A DNA stretch of 9,611 bases from JBBQXK01 sp052387255 (GCA_052387255.1 JBQTJI010000084.1:1-9611); one strand, 5' to 3'; shown: positions 1 to 6,705, counted from the stretch's first letter. Numbers and translations: made by a program. The notes: generated from the letters alone by a model not told the origin.

Positions 1-40
1 CCCGACGATCGGGGTCCCGGCCTTCGCCGGGACGACCGGT
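1..40. repeat. REP-like palindromic unit, partial doublet cut by the window edge
   Basis: The arms GTCCCGGC (14-21) and GCCGGGAC (26-33) form an 8-bp stem with a CTTC loop, followed by GACCGG. The reverse complement matches the left unit of the doublet at 2886-2967, including the trailing CCCCGAT, and the bases at 1-8 look like the end of the spacer between two units. The window therefore probably starts inside an inverted doublet. It lies about 50 bp downstream of the trhO stop, where it could act as a transcript end or a 3' stabiliser; that role is inferred. Confidence 0.75.
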
Positions 41-91
41 TCGGGGAACGGCACCGGCTGAACGCGACATGCAGCGGGCTCGGTGCCAAGG

Positions 92-796
92 TCAGATCGG
101 GTCGCCGTGCCCCACGGTGACCCTTTCGTCGAAGACGAAGCAATCGCCGCGCCACAGGCTGTCGGCCTGCGGCACCTCGTCGAGATAGCGCAGGATGCCG
201 CCCTGCAGCTGGTGCACGCCGGGCACGCCCTGCGCCACCAGCCAGGCACTGGCCTTTTCGCAGCGGATGCCGCCGGTGCAGAACATCGCGATCCGCTTGC
301 CTGCGAACCGCGCCGCATTGGCCCGCCACCACGCGGGAAACGCCCCGAAGGATGCCGTGCCGGGGTCGATGGCCCCGGCAAAGCTGCCCATCGCCACCTC
401 GAAGGCATTGCGCGTGTCGATCACCGCGACGTCGGGCGCGGCGGTCAGGGCGTTCCACTGGGCGGGCGGCACGGGGGTGCCCTGCGTGGTGTCGGGACCC
501 GGCAGGGGATAGCCCATGGTCACGATCTCGCGCCTAAGCCGCACCTTCAGGCGCTGGAAGGGCATCGCGGGTGCTGTGGAAAGCCGCGCCGTCAGGCCCT
601 CGAATCCCGGCAGGGCGCGGATGGCCGACAGCACGCTGTCCACCCCGTCGCCCGCAATGGTGCCGTTCACACCTTCGGTCGCCAGCAGGATCGTGCCCCG
701 CACGCCTGCGTCCCGCGCCACGTCCAGCAGGGGTGCCCGCAAAACGGCGGGGGCGGGCAGGCGGGCAAAGCGGTAAAAGGCGGCGACCGTGACCAT
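92..796 (-). CDS. trhO: tRNA uridine(34) hydroxylase TrhO (rhodanese family), short C-terminus
   Basis: TrhO (formerly YceA/UPF0176) hydroxylates U34 of tRNAs in the cytoplasm, using oxygen, as the first step to 5-(carboxy)methoxyuridine at the wobble position. The 234-residue product starts with the family N-terminus (VAAFYRF, residues 4-10) and has EGVNGTIAG near 41-49. A rhodanese domain runs from about 120 to 215, with the active-site loop CTGGIRCEKA at 173-182; Cys173 is the expected catalytic cysteine. The start suits the family, although no clear Shine-Dalgarno site is visible. The protein stops right after FVFDERVTVGHG, where relatives usually continue for roughly 60 or more residues with a Cys-rich, zinc-ribbon-like tail. 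The catalytic core is complete, so it may be active. It diverges from pncA with a 95-bp gap. The family call is firm; whether the short end is normal in this lineage is not known to me. Confidence 0.92.
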   Translation of the reverse strand: MVTVAAFYRFARLPAPAVLRAPLLDVARDAGVRGTILLATEGVNGTIAGDGVDSVLSAIRALPGFEGLTARLSTAPAMPFQRLKVRLRREIVTMGYPLPGPDTTQGTPVPPAQWNALTAAPDVAVIDTRNAFEVAMGSFAGAIDPGTASFGAFPAWWRANAARFAGKRIAMFCTGGIRCEKASAWLVAQGVPGVHQLQGGILRYLDEVPQADSLWRGDCFVFDERVTVGHGDPI

Positions 797-842
797 GCCT
801 GTCTGTCGCGCAAGCCCGCCGTGACTTCAAGGCCTTCCCAAG

Positions 843-873
843 CGGCCCCGGCACAGGCAGACTGCCGGGGCCG
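843..873. promoter_or_regulatory. Perfect 11-bp inverted repeat in the pncA leader
   Basis: CGGCCCCGGCA (843-853) and TGCCGGGGCCG (863-873) are exact reverse complements around a 9-base loop. The hairpin ends 7 bases before the pncA ribosome binding site (GAGGA at 881-885, 6 bases from ATG 892), inside the 95-bp trhO/pncA divergent gap. With eleven mostly G-C pairs it would be very stable in RNA. No U-run follows, so a classical rho-independent terminator for either strand is unlikely. It might be a leader structure influencing pncA translation, or a DNA operator. I recognise no known NAD riboswitch. Confidence 0.6.
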
Positions 874-891
874 CCCGCCCGAGGACCTGCC

Positions 892-1497
892 ATGCCCCCG
901 CCCCACGCCGCCCTGATCGTGATCGACGTGCAGAACGATTTCTGCCCCGGCGGTGCCCTTGCCGTGGCCGAGGGCGATGCCGTCGTGCCCCTGGTCAACG
1001 CCATGATGGACGGCTTCGCTACCGTCGTCCTGACCCAGGACTGGCATCCCGCCACCCATTCCAGCTTTGCCGCGAGTCACCGGGATCGCGACCCCTTCAC
1101 CTTGATCACGATGCCCTACGGCCCGCAGGTGCTGTGGCCCGTCCATTGCGTGCAGGGCACGGACGGGGCCGCCTTTCACCCCGGCCTGCGCACCGATCCG
1201 GCGCAGATGATCCTCCGCAAGGGGTTCCGCCCCGCCATCGACAGCTATTCGGCCTTCTTCGAGAACGACCACAAGACGCCCACGGGGCTGGAGGGGTACC
1301 TGCGCAGCCGGGGCATCACCGAGGTGACGCTGGCGGGCCTGGCGACCGATTTCTGCGTGGCGTACTCGGCGCTCGATGCCGCGCGCCTGGGGTTCGGCGT
1401 CACCGTCGCCATGGCGGCCTGCCGCGCCATCGACCTGAACGGATCCTTGGGGGCCGCAGGGGTGCAGATGGCCGAGGCGGGCATCACGCTGGCGTGA
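892..1497 (+). CDS. pncA: Nicotinamidase
   Basis: PncA hydrolyses nicotinamide to nicotinic acid and ammonia in the cytoplasm, the first step of NAD salvage. The 201-residue protein is a complete isochorismatase-fold enzyme. The Asp-Lys-Cys triad is visible: Asp12 in VIDVQNDF, Lys110 in LRKGF, and Cys155 in ATDFCVAYSA, the position of the nucleophile. Metal ligands expected for the family are Asp50 and His52 in TQDWHP and His85 in WPVHCVQGT. The ATG start has GAGGA six bases upstream, and the DVQNDF motif sits at the usual distance from the N-terminus. pncB follows 58 bp downstream on the same strand and uses the nicotinate made here. The region between pncA and trhO carries a strong hairpin. 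Length and motifs agree fully with the family, and I see nothing broken. Confidence 0.97.
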   Translation: MPPPHAALIVIDVQNDFCPGGALAVAEGDAVVPLVNAMMDGFATVVLTQDWHPATHSSFAASHRDRDPFTLITMPYGPQVLWPVHCVQGTDGAAFHPGLRTDPAQMILRKGFRPAIDSYSAFFENDHKTPTGLEGYLRSRGITEVTLAGLATDFCVAYSALDAARLGFGVTVAMAACRAIDLNGSLGAAGVQMAEAGITLA

Positions 1498-1500
1498 GGC

Positions 1501-1529
1501 TGGACAAGCGCGGCCCCGGTTGCTTTAAC
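1501..1529 (+). promoter_or_regulatory. Candidate sigma-70 promoter for pncB
   Basis: TGGACA (1501-1506, five of six matches to TTGACA) and TTTAAC (1524-1529, four of six to TATAAT) are separated by exactly 17 bp in the short pncA-pncB gap. Transcription would start near 1536, about 20 bases before the TTG start. It may give pncB expression independent of pncA. Such matches also arise by chance, and co-transcription with pncA remains likely. Confidence 0.4.
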
Positions 1530-1555
1530 CCCCTGATCGGGCAGGGAGAGCCATC

Positions 1556-2845
1556 TTGGACATCGCCGCGCGCGTCTGGGCGCACAAGTGGAAGATCGAC
1601 CCGATCGTGCGGTCCCTGATCGACACCGATTTCTACAAGCTCTTGATGTGCCAGTCGATCTTCCGCAACCACCCCGACACCACCGTCACCTTCAGCCTGA
1701 TAAACCGCAGCCATGCCATCCGCCTGGCCGATCTGGTCGACGAGGGAGAGTTGCGCGAACAGCTGGACAACGTGCGCAGCTTGAGCCTTGCGCGGGGCGA
1801 AAGCACCTGGCTGCGCGGCAACACCTTCTACGGCAAGCGCCAGATGTTCCGCCCCGATTTCATGGAATGGTTCGAGGCGCTGCGCCTGCCGCCCTATCAC
1901 CTGGAACGCAAGGGCGGCCAATATGAACTGACGTTCGAGGGCAAGTGGCCCGAGGTCATGCTGTGGGAAATTCCCGCCCTCGCCGTGCTGATGGAACTGC
2001 GCTCGCGCGCCGTGCTGGCGCGGCAGGGGCGGTTCGAGTTGCAGGTGCTCTATGCCCGCGCGATGACCAAGCTATGGGAAAAGATCACCCGCCTGCGCCG
2101 CATCGACGGCCTTCGCATCGCCGATTTCGGCACGCGGCGGCGGCATTCCTTCCTGTGGCAGGACTGGGCGGTCCAGGCGCTGATGGAGGGGCTGGAGGGC
2201 AAGTTCGCGGGCACCTCGAACTGCCTGATCGCACAGCGCCACGACATCGAGGCCATCGGCACCAACGCGCATGAATTGCCCATGGTTTACAGTGCCCTGG
2301 CCGATACCGACGAAGAACTGGCGCAGGCCCCCTATCAGGTGCTGGCCGACTGGCACGAGGAACACGACGGCAACCTGCGCATCATCCTGCCCGACACCTA
2401 TGGCACCGCAGGATTCCTTGCTCGCGCCCCCGAATGGCTGGCGCGCTGGACCGGCATCCGCATCGATTCGGGCGTGCCGGAGGAAGGCGCGGAAACCGCG
2501 ATCCGCTGGTGGCGCGCGCATGGCGAGGACCCGGCGACGAAACTGGTCATCTTCTCGGATGGCCTGGACGCCGACCGGATCGAGGCGCTGCATGCGCGGT
2601 TCGCGGGGCGGGTGAAGGTCAGCTTCGGCTGGGGCACGATGCTGACCAACGACTTCATCGGTCTGGTCGAGGGCGACACGCTGGCCCCGTTCAGCCTGGT
2701 GTGCAAGGCGGTGGCCGCGAACGGGCGGCCCACGGTGAAGCTGTCGGACAACCCCAACAAGGCGATGGGACCACCCGCCGAGATCGCCCGCTACAAGCGC
2801 GTGTTCGGCGTGGGCGCGCAGGTGGCCAGCGACGTGGTCGTCTGA
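1556..2845 (+). CDS. pncB: Nicotinate phosphoribosyltransferase
   Basis: PncB joins nicotinate to PRPP, driven by ATP hydrolysis, giving nicotinate mononucleotide for the Preiss-Handler route to NAD. The product is 429 residues, normal for the bacterial PncB class. Family blocks in order: SLIDTDFYKLLM (20-31), VTFSLINR (44-51), DFGTRRRHS (190-198), GTSNCLIA (219-226), GTNAHE (235-240) with His239 at the place of the autophosphorylated histidine known from Salmonella PncB, RIDSG (302-306), FGWGTMLTND (357-366) and KLSDNP (395-400). The start is TTG at 1556, seven bases after AGGGAG (1543-1548). The next in-frame ATG falls inside the conserved FYKLLM block, so TTG is the sound choice. It follows pncA by 58 bp and ends before a REP doublet that separates it from the convergent BKACE gene. 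No defects are visible. Confidence 0.97.
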   Translation: MDIAARVWAHKWKIDPIVRSLIDTDFYKLLMCQSIFRNHPDTTVTFSLINRSHAIRLADLVDEGELREQLDNVRSLSLARGESTWLRGNTFYGKRQMFRPDFMEWFEALRLPPYHLERKGGQYELTFEGKWPEVMLWEIPALAVLMELRSRAVLARQGRFELQVLYARAMTKLWEKITRLRRIDGLRIADFGTRRRHSFLWQDWAVQALMEGLEGKFAGTSNCLIAQRHDIEAIGTNAHELPMVYSALADTDEELAQAPYQVLADWHEEHDGNLRIILPDTYGTAGFLARAPEWLARWTGIRIDSGVPEEGAETAIRWWRAHGEDPATKLVIFSDGLDADRIEALHARFAGRVKVSFGWGTMLTNDFIGLVEGDTLAPFSLVCKAVAANGRPTVKLSDNPNKAMGPPAEIARYKRVFGVGAQVASDVVV

Positions 2846-2848
2846 GCC

Positions 2849-2871
2849 TGTCGCGACAAGCGTGATTCACG
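2849..2871. repeat. Two adjacent short perfect palindromes after pncB
   Basis: TGTCGCGACA (2849-2858) is a perfect 10-bp palindrome, and CGTGA-T-TCACG (2861-2871) is a second with a single central base. They lie between the pncB stop and the REP doublet. Neither has a loop large enough for a good RNA hairpin, so they look more like DNA-level dyads than terminators. No function can be assigned. Confidence 0.4.
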
Positions 2872-2885
2872 ACGACGCCAACAGG

Positions 2886-2967
2886 CCCGGTCGTCCCGGC
2901 GAATGCCGGGACCCCGATGAACTTTGCGCCGACCATCGGGGCCCCTGCCTCTCGCCGGGGCGACCGG
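2886..2967. repeat. REP-like inverted doublet between pncB and the BKACE gene
   Basis: Left unit: CCCGGTC, then the stem GTCCCGGC (2893-2900)/GCCGGGAC (2905-2912) with a GAAT loop, then CCCGATG. Right unit (about 2934-2967) is the same sequence inverted and slightly diverged, ending GGGGCGACCGG. The spacer contains TTTGCGCC. The same layout, including that spacer core, recurs at 6624-6705 and in part at 1-40. It fills the 165-bp gap between two convergent genes, where it could terminate transcription from both sides or protect both 3' ends; this role is inferred. Confidence 0.85.
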
Positions 2968-3010
2968 TCTTGCGATGAAACCGAAGGAACGCGACCTGAT
3001 CGGGGGCGGA

Positions 3011-3940
3011 TCAGAACGCCACCCGGTCGCCGCCCTTGAGCCCCAGCATCGCCCGCGCCTCGTCGGGCGTTGCGATCTCCATCCCCAGTTCCTCGACGAT
3101 GCGGCGGATCTTGGCCACCTGCTCGGCGTTCGACACCGCCAGCTTGCGCCGCCCGATGTAGAGCGAATCCTCCAGCCCCACGCGCACGTTGCCACCCAGC
3201 AGCGCGCAGAGCGTGAGGAAATGCATCTGCACCCGCCCGATGCCGAAGGCCGACAGGCGATAGTCGGCCCCGAACAGCCGGTCCGCCGTGGCCTTGAAGT
3301 GCATGAGGTTCTCCAGATCGGCCCCGATCCCGCCGTTCACCCCGAAGATGCCCTGCACGAAGAAGGGCGGCTGCACCAACCCCCGGTCGGCGAAGGTCTT
3401 GAGCGTGTAGAGATGGCCGATGTCATAGCACTCGAACTCGAACTTCGTGCCGTAGGCCTGGCCGACCTCGGTCATGATCCGCTCGATCATCTCGAAGGTG
3501 TTGGGATAGATCGAGCCCCAGGACCGTTCGAGATAGGGCTTTTCCCAGTCGAATTTCCAGGCGTCGTGTTTCGACGCCAGCTGCGCGATGGAAAAGTTCA
3601 TCGACCCCATGTTCAGGCTGGTCACCTCGGGTTGCGCGCGGTGCGCCGGGGCCAGGCGTTCCTCAAGGGTCATGCCCAGACCACCGCCGGTGGTGATGTT
3701 CATCACCGCCCCCGTGGCCTGCTTGATGCGCGGCAGGAACTGCATGAACAGGTCGGGGTCCTGGGTGGGCTTGCCCGTCTCGGGGTCGCGCGCGTGCAGG
3801 TGGATGATCGCGGCCCCCGCTTCGGCCGCGCCGATGGCAGCGTCGGCGATCTGATCGGGTGTGATCGGCAGGTGCGGCGACATCGTCGGCGTGTGGATGC
3901 TGCCGGTGACGGCGCAGGTGATGATGACCTTGGTGTTCAA
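3011..3940 (-). CDS. Beta-keto acid cleavage enzyme (BKACE, DUF849)
   Basis: BKACE enzymes, of which Kce of lysine fermentation is the prototype, react a beta-keto acid with acetyl-CoA to give acetoacetate and a shortened acyl-CoA, using a metal ion. The TIM-barrel protein shows NTKVIITCAVTG at the start, the metal pair His47/His49 in HLHARDPETGKP, NITTGGG, and RVGLED near the end, with Arg253, Glu257 and Asp258 spaced as in Kce (R226/E230/D231). I chose TTG at 3940 (309 residues): relatives begin with MNTKVIITC, and AAGGGG lies nine bases upstream. An ATG at 3973 would add 11 atypical residues with a cramped ribosome site. It lies downstream of a 3-hydroxyacid dehydrogenase that could supply its keto acid. 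The same family cleaves 3-dehydrocarnitine in carnitine catabolism, but the substrate here is unknown. The family call is firm; the start is fairly sure. Confidence 0.93.
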   Translation of the reverse strand: MNTKVIITCAVTGSIHTPTMSPHLPITPDQIADAAIGAAEAGAAIIHLHARDPETGKPTQDPDLFMQFLPRIKQATGAVMNITTGGGLGMTLEERLAPAHRAQPEVTSLNMGSMNFSIAQLASKHDAWKFDWEKPYLERSWGSIYPNTFEMIERIMTEVGQAYGTKFEFECYDIGHLYTLKTFADRGLVQPPFFVQGIFGVNGGIGADLENLMHFKATADRLFGADYRLSAFGIGRVQMHFLTLCALLGGNVRVGLEDSLYIGRRKLAVSNAEQVAKIRRIVEELGMEIATPDEARAMLGLKGGDRVAF

Positions 3941-3976
3941 GACATGTCGCCCCTTCTTCTGGTTCTTCCGCATTCA

Positions 3977-4023
3977 CCTTGCCCAAATATCCCACGGGGG
4001 GTGCGGGGGGTGTGAAACCCCCC
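3977..4023. repeat. GC-rich intergenic element with a 7-bp hairpin
   Basis: Between the dehydrogenase stop and the BKACE start lies GGGGGGT (4005-4011) / ACCCCCC (4017-4023) with a 5-base loop, next to CCCACGGGGGG and CCTTGCCCAAATATCCC. From memory, elements ending in GGGATATTTGGG(C)CAAG, preceded by C- and G-runs and read on the minus strand here, are common before or between genes in Rhodobacterales. The hairpin could partly terminate or process the message between the two genes. I cannot verify the copy number. Confidence 0.5.
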
Positions 4024-4061
4024 GTCTCCTGTCGCCACAACCCGCCCTGCCGCTGGCAACT

Positions 4062-4982
4062 TCACGCCCCCAGCCCCGCCTTCAGGGCCATCAGCTGCAT
4101 CAGCGCACGGTTTCTCCACTCCATCCGTTCGCCGACCTGCCCTTGCGGCACGGCGGCCCGACGTGCCGCCTCGATCCGGTCCAGCGCCGCCGGATCCCAG
4201 TCATCGGCCACCGACAATTGCCGTCCCATCGCCTGGTAGAGGCGCCCATAGCGGGTGGCATAGTCCAGAAACCCGGCAGGCGCGTTCAGGTCCATCGTCT
4301 CGAATGGCCCCATCAGCGCCCAGCGCAGGCCAAGGCTGTGCTTCATCACGCGGTCCAGCCCTTCGGGGTCGATCACGCCCTGGGCGACCAGGGCGACCGC
4401 CTCGTTCACCACGGCGGCCTGCAGGCGGTTCATCACGAACCCCTCGATCTCGCGCCCCAGCACGACCGGGACCTGGCCGATGGCCGTCAGGATGTCGACA
4501 AAGGGGTCCACGTCCGCCGCCGTGTGCCAGGGCGAGGGCACCAGTTCCACCACCGGCATCAGGTGCGGTGGGTTGGCGGGGTGGGCGACCATGCAGCGGT
4601 GGCGGCCCGGAATGTCGGACAGGAACCAGGTACCGGGGAAGGTGCTGGTGGAACTGCCGATCACGGCAGGGCGCGGCGCGTGGGCGTCGAGCAGGGCAAA
4701 GACCGCCGCCTTGGCCGCGCGATCCTCGGGGATGTTTTCCTGGACATAGTCCGCATGTTGCAGGGCGCGGGCCAGGTCGGGCTCGGGGCGCAGGTCATCG
4801 CCCCTGACCGCCAGCCCTGCCGCTGCCATGTCGGCCAGTGTGGCGCGCACTGCCGCCTCGGCACCGGGCAGCACGTCGGGCGCGGCGTCCCACAGCGTCA
4901 CCGTCCAGCCCGCGCGGGCAAAGGCCGCCGCCCAGCCCCGCCCGATCAGCCCGGCCCCTGCAATCGTCACCTGCCGTGTCAA
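4062..4982 (-). CDS. NAD-dependent 3-hydroxyacid dehydrogenase, lambda-crystallin (L-gulonate 3-dehydrogenase) type
   Basis: This 306-residue protein belongs to the 3-hydroxyacyl-CoA dehydrogenase superfamily. It has a Rossmann domain with GxGxxG (Gly9, Gly11, Gly14) and Asp32 after the second strand, which favours NAD over NADP, plus a helical C-terminal domain. Ser111 in SSTS and the dyad His134 (HPANPP) and Glu146 (PVVELV) keep the 12-residue spacing of the catalytic His-Glu pair. The blocks QENIPED (81-87), GPFETMDLNA and the RNRALMQL C-terminus resemble lambda-crystallin/L-gulonate 3-dehydrogenase more than classical FadB-type enzymes or P. aeruginosa CdhA, so the substrate is probably a free 3-hydroxy acid. 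The start is TTG at 4982 with AGGGGGAA seven bases upstream. It follows the DAO gene by 37 bp and precedes the BKACE gene, which suggests it makes the beta-keto acid that BKACE cleaves. L-carnitine dehydrogenase is a remaining alternative. Confidence 0.85.
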   Translation of the reverse strand: MTRQVTIAGAGLIGRGWAAAFARAGWTVTLWDAAPDVLPGAEAAVRATLADMAAAGLAVRGDDLRPEPDLARALQHADYVQENIPEDRAAKAAVFALLDAHAPRPAVIGSSTSTFPGTWFLSDIPGRHRCMVAHPANPPHLMPVVELVPSPWHTAADVDPFVDILTAIGQVPVVLGREIEGFVMNRLQAAVVNEAVALVAQGVIDPEGLDRVMKHSLGLRWALMGPFETMDLNAPAGFLDYATRYGRLYQAMGRQLSVADDWDPAALDRIEAARRAAVPQGQVGERMEWRNRALMQLMALKAGLGA

Positions 4983-5019
4983 TATGCGTTTCCCCCTGGC
5001 CTGACCATCCCTTGCGTTT

Positions 5020-6201
5020 CTAGCCCAGCCTTGCCCGCCCCAGCCCCGCGATCAAGGGCGAGGGTGTCTTGCCCGTCACCAGATCGGCCACCTGCCGTCC
5101 CGACCAGCCCCCCGCCAGATTGCCGAACCAGTGGCCCAGGTTCAGGACCAGCCCCTCTGGCCCCGCCTGCGCGTCGATCACCGGCAGGCTGTCGGCGGTC
5201 ATCGCGACCGATCCGGCCCAGGCGCGTTCGACGGGCAGGGCGGCCAGCGCGGGCAGGTTGCGCGACAGGGTGGCCCCGGCGATGGCCTGCCCGGCGACCG
5301 ATGGCCGGTCGCCCGCGTCGTCCAGCGCGAAGGCACAGCCATAGAGGATGCGGCCGTCGGGCAGGCTGGCCATCTGTTCGGTGAACCCGAGGTGGGGGGC
5401 CAGGGCTGCGGAGGGGTCGGCGGGGATCGTGGCGGGGTCGGTGCCCGGCGGCGTGAAAAAGCGGAACAGCGCCTGTCCGGCGATCACCGGCCCCAGGCGG
5501 AACGGGGCGGGGGTGGTGGCCGCAACCTCGAACCGGACGGGGCGGAAGGGCAAGGGCAGGCCCAGGGGCCCGAGCAGGTCGTTGCAGAAGGGGCCGGTGG
5601 CCAGCACGGTCTGGGCGGCGTCGATCCGCGTGCCGTCCGCCAGCGTGACCCCGAGGCAGCGGTCGCCGCGCAGGTTCAGCGCGGCAACGCGCGCAGGGGC
5701 GATCACCGTGCCGCCGCCCTGGGCGAACCGCGCCGCCAGGTGCAGCACGAAGCCCGCGCTGTCCTGATGGGCGTCCAGAGGGTTCCAGACCGCGCCTGTC
5801 ACCTCGGGCCCGATCTCGGGCACCATGTCGGCCACCTGATACCGGTCCAAGAGCCGCACCGGCAGGCCCGCCGCCATGCGGTCGGCGACAAAGGCCTGCG
5901 CCACGGGCAGGCAGGCGTCCTCGCGGAACAGGATCAGGCCGCCGCAGGGGCGGAAACTCGCGTCGCCTTCCTCCGCCGCGAAGCCTTCGGCAAAACGGCG
6001 GCACTCAAGCGACAGGTCCATCGCCAGACCCGTCGCCTTGGTCTGCAACCACAGGAAGCCGGGATTGCGCCCCGAGGCCCCCCATCCGGGTCCGTGGGTG
6101 TCGATCAGCGCCACGCGCAACCCCTCGGCCTGCAGGAACCAGGCACTCGCCGTGCCCGCGATGCCTGCGCCGACGACGATGGCGTCGAAGGTCAGCGTCA
6201 C
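5020..6201 (-). CDS. FAD-dependent oxidoreductase, DAO family
   Basis: Members of this family oxidise amines, amino acids or 2-hydroxy acids with a tightly bound FAD. The 393-residue product starts with the dinucleotide fold FDAIVVGAGIAG (Gly11, Gly13, Gly16) and Asp34 for the adenosine ribose. GASGRNPG (41-48) is a flavin-contact motif shared with sarcosine-oxidase- and PuuB-like enzymes. A substrate-binding middle region follows, then the FAD-closing segment GHWFGNLAGGWSGRQV near 356-371. No signal peptide or membrane segment is seen, so it should be cytoplasmic. The GTG start overlaps the stop of the DUF35 gene as GTGA, which implies translational coupling and shared expression. The next gene is the 3-hydroxyacid dehydrogenase, 37 bp on. 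An amine or amino-acid-like substrate would fit the family but is not shown by the sequence. L-2-hydroxyacid oxidation is another possibility. Confidence 0.85.
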   Translation of the reverse strand: MTLTFDAIVVGAGIAGTASAWFLQAEGLRVALIDTHGPGWGASGRNPGFLWLQTKATGLAMDLSLECRRFAEGFAAEEGDASFRPCGGLILFREDACLPVAQAFVADRMAAGLPVRLLDRYQVADMVPEIGPEVTGAVWNPLDAHQDSAGFVLHLAARFAQGGGTVIAPARVAALNLRGDRCLGVTLADGTRIDAAQTVLATGPFCNDLLGPLGLPLPFRPVRFEVAATTPAPFRLGPVIAGQALFRFFTPPGTDPATIPADPSAALAPHLGFTEQMASLPDGRILYGCAFALDDAGDRPSVAGQAIAGATLSRNLPALAALPVERAWAGSVAMTADSLPVIDAQAGPEGLVLNLGHWFGNLAGGWSGRQVADLVTGKTPSPLIAGLGRARLG

Positions 6202-6596
6202 GGCGCGACCCGGAACACCGGCAGGGGCGGCAGCCCGCCGTCACGGTCGCGCCAGTGCAGCGCCACGTGGTCGCCGATCCGCGCCGTCAGGCCGTCGATG
6301 TTGGTCAGCATCCGCACGCCCTCGTCCAGATCGATCAGCGCCAGTTGATAGGGCGGGGGCAGTTCGGGGATGACCGGCAGGCGGATGACGGTCAGGGCAT
6401 AGATGGTGCCGGTGCCACTTGCCGGTGCCCAGTCCATCGCCTGCCCGTCGCAGGCCAGGCAGAAGGGCCGGGGATAGTGCTGGTGCGCCCCGCAGGTGCG
6501 GCAGCGTTGCAGGATCAGGCGGCGCTCGGCGCAGGCCTGCCAGAAGGCTTCGGTCGTGGGGTCGGCGACGCCCATGTCGGAATAGCTGGCGGACAT
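6198..6596 (-). CDS. Zn-ribbon OB-fold protein (DUF35), partner of a thiolase-like enzyme
   Basis: DUF35 proteins are small acyl-CoA-associated subunits with an N-terminal rubredoxin-like zinc ribbon and a C-terminal OB fold; they bind thiolase-fold proteins and are often required for their activity. The 132-residue product has an intact ribbon: Cys32-x2-Cys35 (CRTC) and Cys46-x2-Cys49 (CLAC), followed by GTIYALTVIR and LALIDLDEGVRMLTNI, typical of the OB strands. ATG at 6596 is preceded by AGGGG at a 7-base distance; a GTG one codon earlier is possible but closer to that site. The 3' end overlaps the DAO gene by four bases (GTGA). The thiolase-fold partner is the next gene upstream, about 150 bp away across a REP doublet. 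The pairing of the two families is well known; activity of this complex is inferred. Confidence 0.9.
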   Translation of the reverse strand: MSASYSDMGVADPTTEAFWQACAERRLILQRCRTCGAHQHYPRPFCLACDGQAMDWAPASGTGTIYALTVIRLPVIPELPPPYQLALIDLDEGVRMLTNIDGLTARIGDHVALHWRDRDGGLPPLPVFRVAP

Positions 6597-6623
6597 CACA
6601 TTTCCCCTGACGCTTTTCGGCGG

Positions 6624-6705
6624 CCCGGTCGCCCCGGCGCAGGCCGGGGCCCCGGTGGTTTGCGCCCGTGGGATCGAGGCCCCGGCCTGCGCCGGGGCGA
6701 CCGGG
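6624..6705. repeat. REP-like inverted doublet inside the catabolic gene set
   Basis: The 27 bases at 6624-6650 (CCCGGTC plus the stem GCCCCGGC/GCCGGGGC with a GCAG loop) are repeated as an exact reverse complement at 6679-6705, 28 bases apart, with TTTGCGCC in the spacer. Each half can fold by itself, or the whole can form one long hairpin. It occupies most of the 150-bp gap between the thiolase-like gene and its DUF35 partner, so it could attenuate or stabilise the message there. It is the best-preserved of the three copies in this window. Confidence 0.88.

Noticed and set aside
843..873. Rho-independent terminator between trhO and pncA
   Set aside because: There is no T-run on either strand, and the genes diverge, so no transcript is expected to end here.
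1516..1531. GGTT-GCTTT-AACC hairpin in the pncA-pncB gap
   Set aside because: It has only a few base pairs and overlaps a more convincing promoter candidate; too weak to call a terminator.
2924..4015. Long plus-strand open frame of 363 codons opposite the BKACE gene
   Set aside because: It has low-complexity, Arg/Gly/His-rich composition and no recognisable motif, and lies opposite a clear BKACE. It is a GC-rich shadow frame.
4062..4982. Firm naming of the dehydrogenase as L-carnitine dehydrogenase next to a BKACE
   Set aside because: GPFETMDLNA and the C-terminal RNRALMQL block look like lambda-crystallin/L-gulonate 3-dehydrogenase, and no betainyl-CoA thioesterase gene is adjacent. It is kept only as an alternative.
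3861..5384. Plus-strand open frame of 507 codons, the longest in the window
   Set aside because: It runs opposite the dehydrogenase and part of the DAO gene, and its end is Pro/Arg/Ala repeats. It has no family signature.
5131..6348. Plus-strand open frame of 405 codons
   Set aside because: It lies opposite the DAO gene, which has a full FAD fold; composition is that of a reverse-strand artefact.
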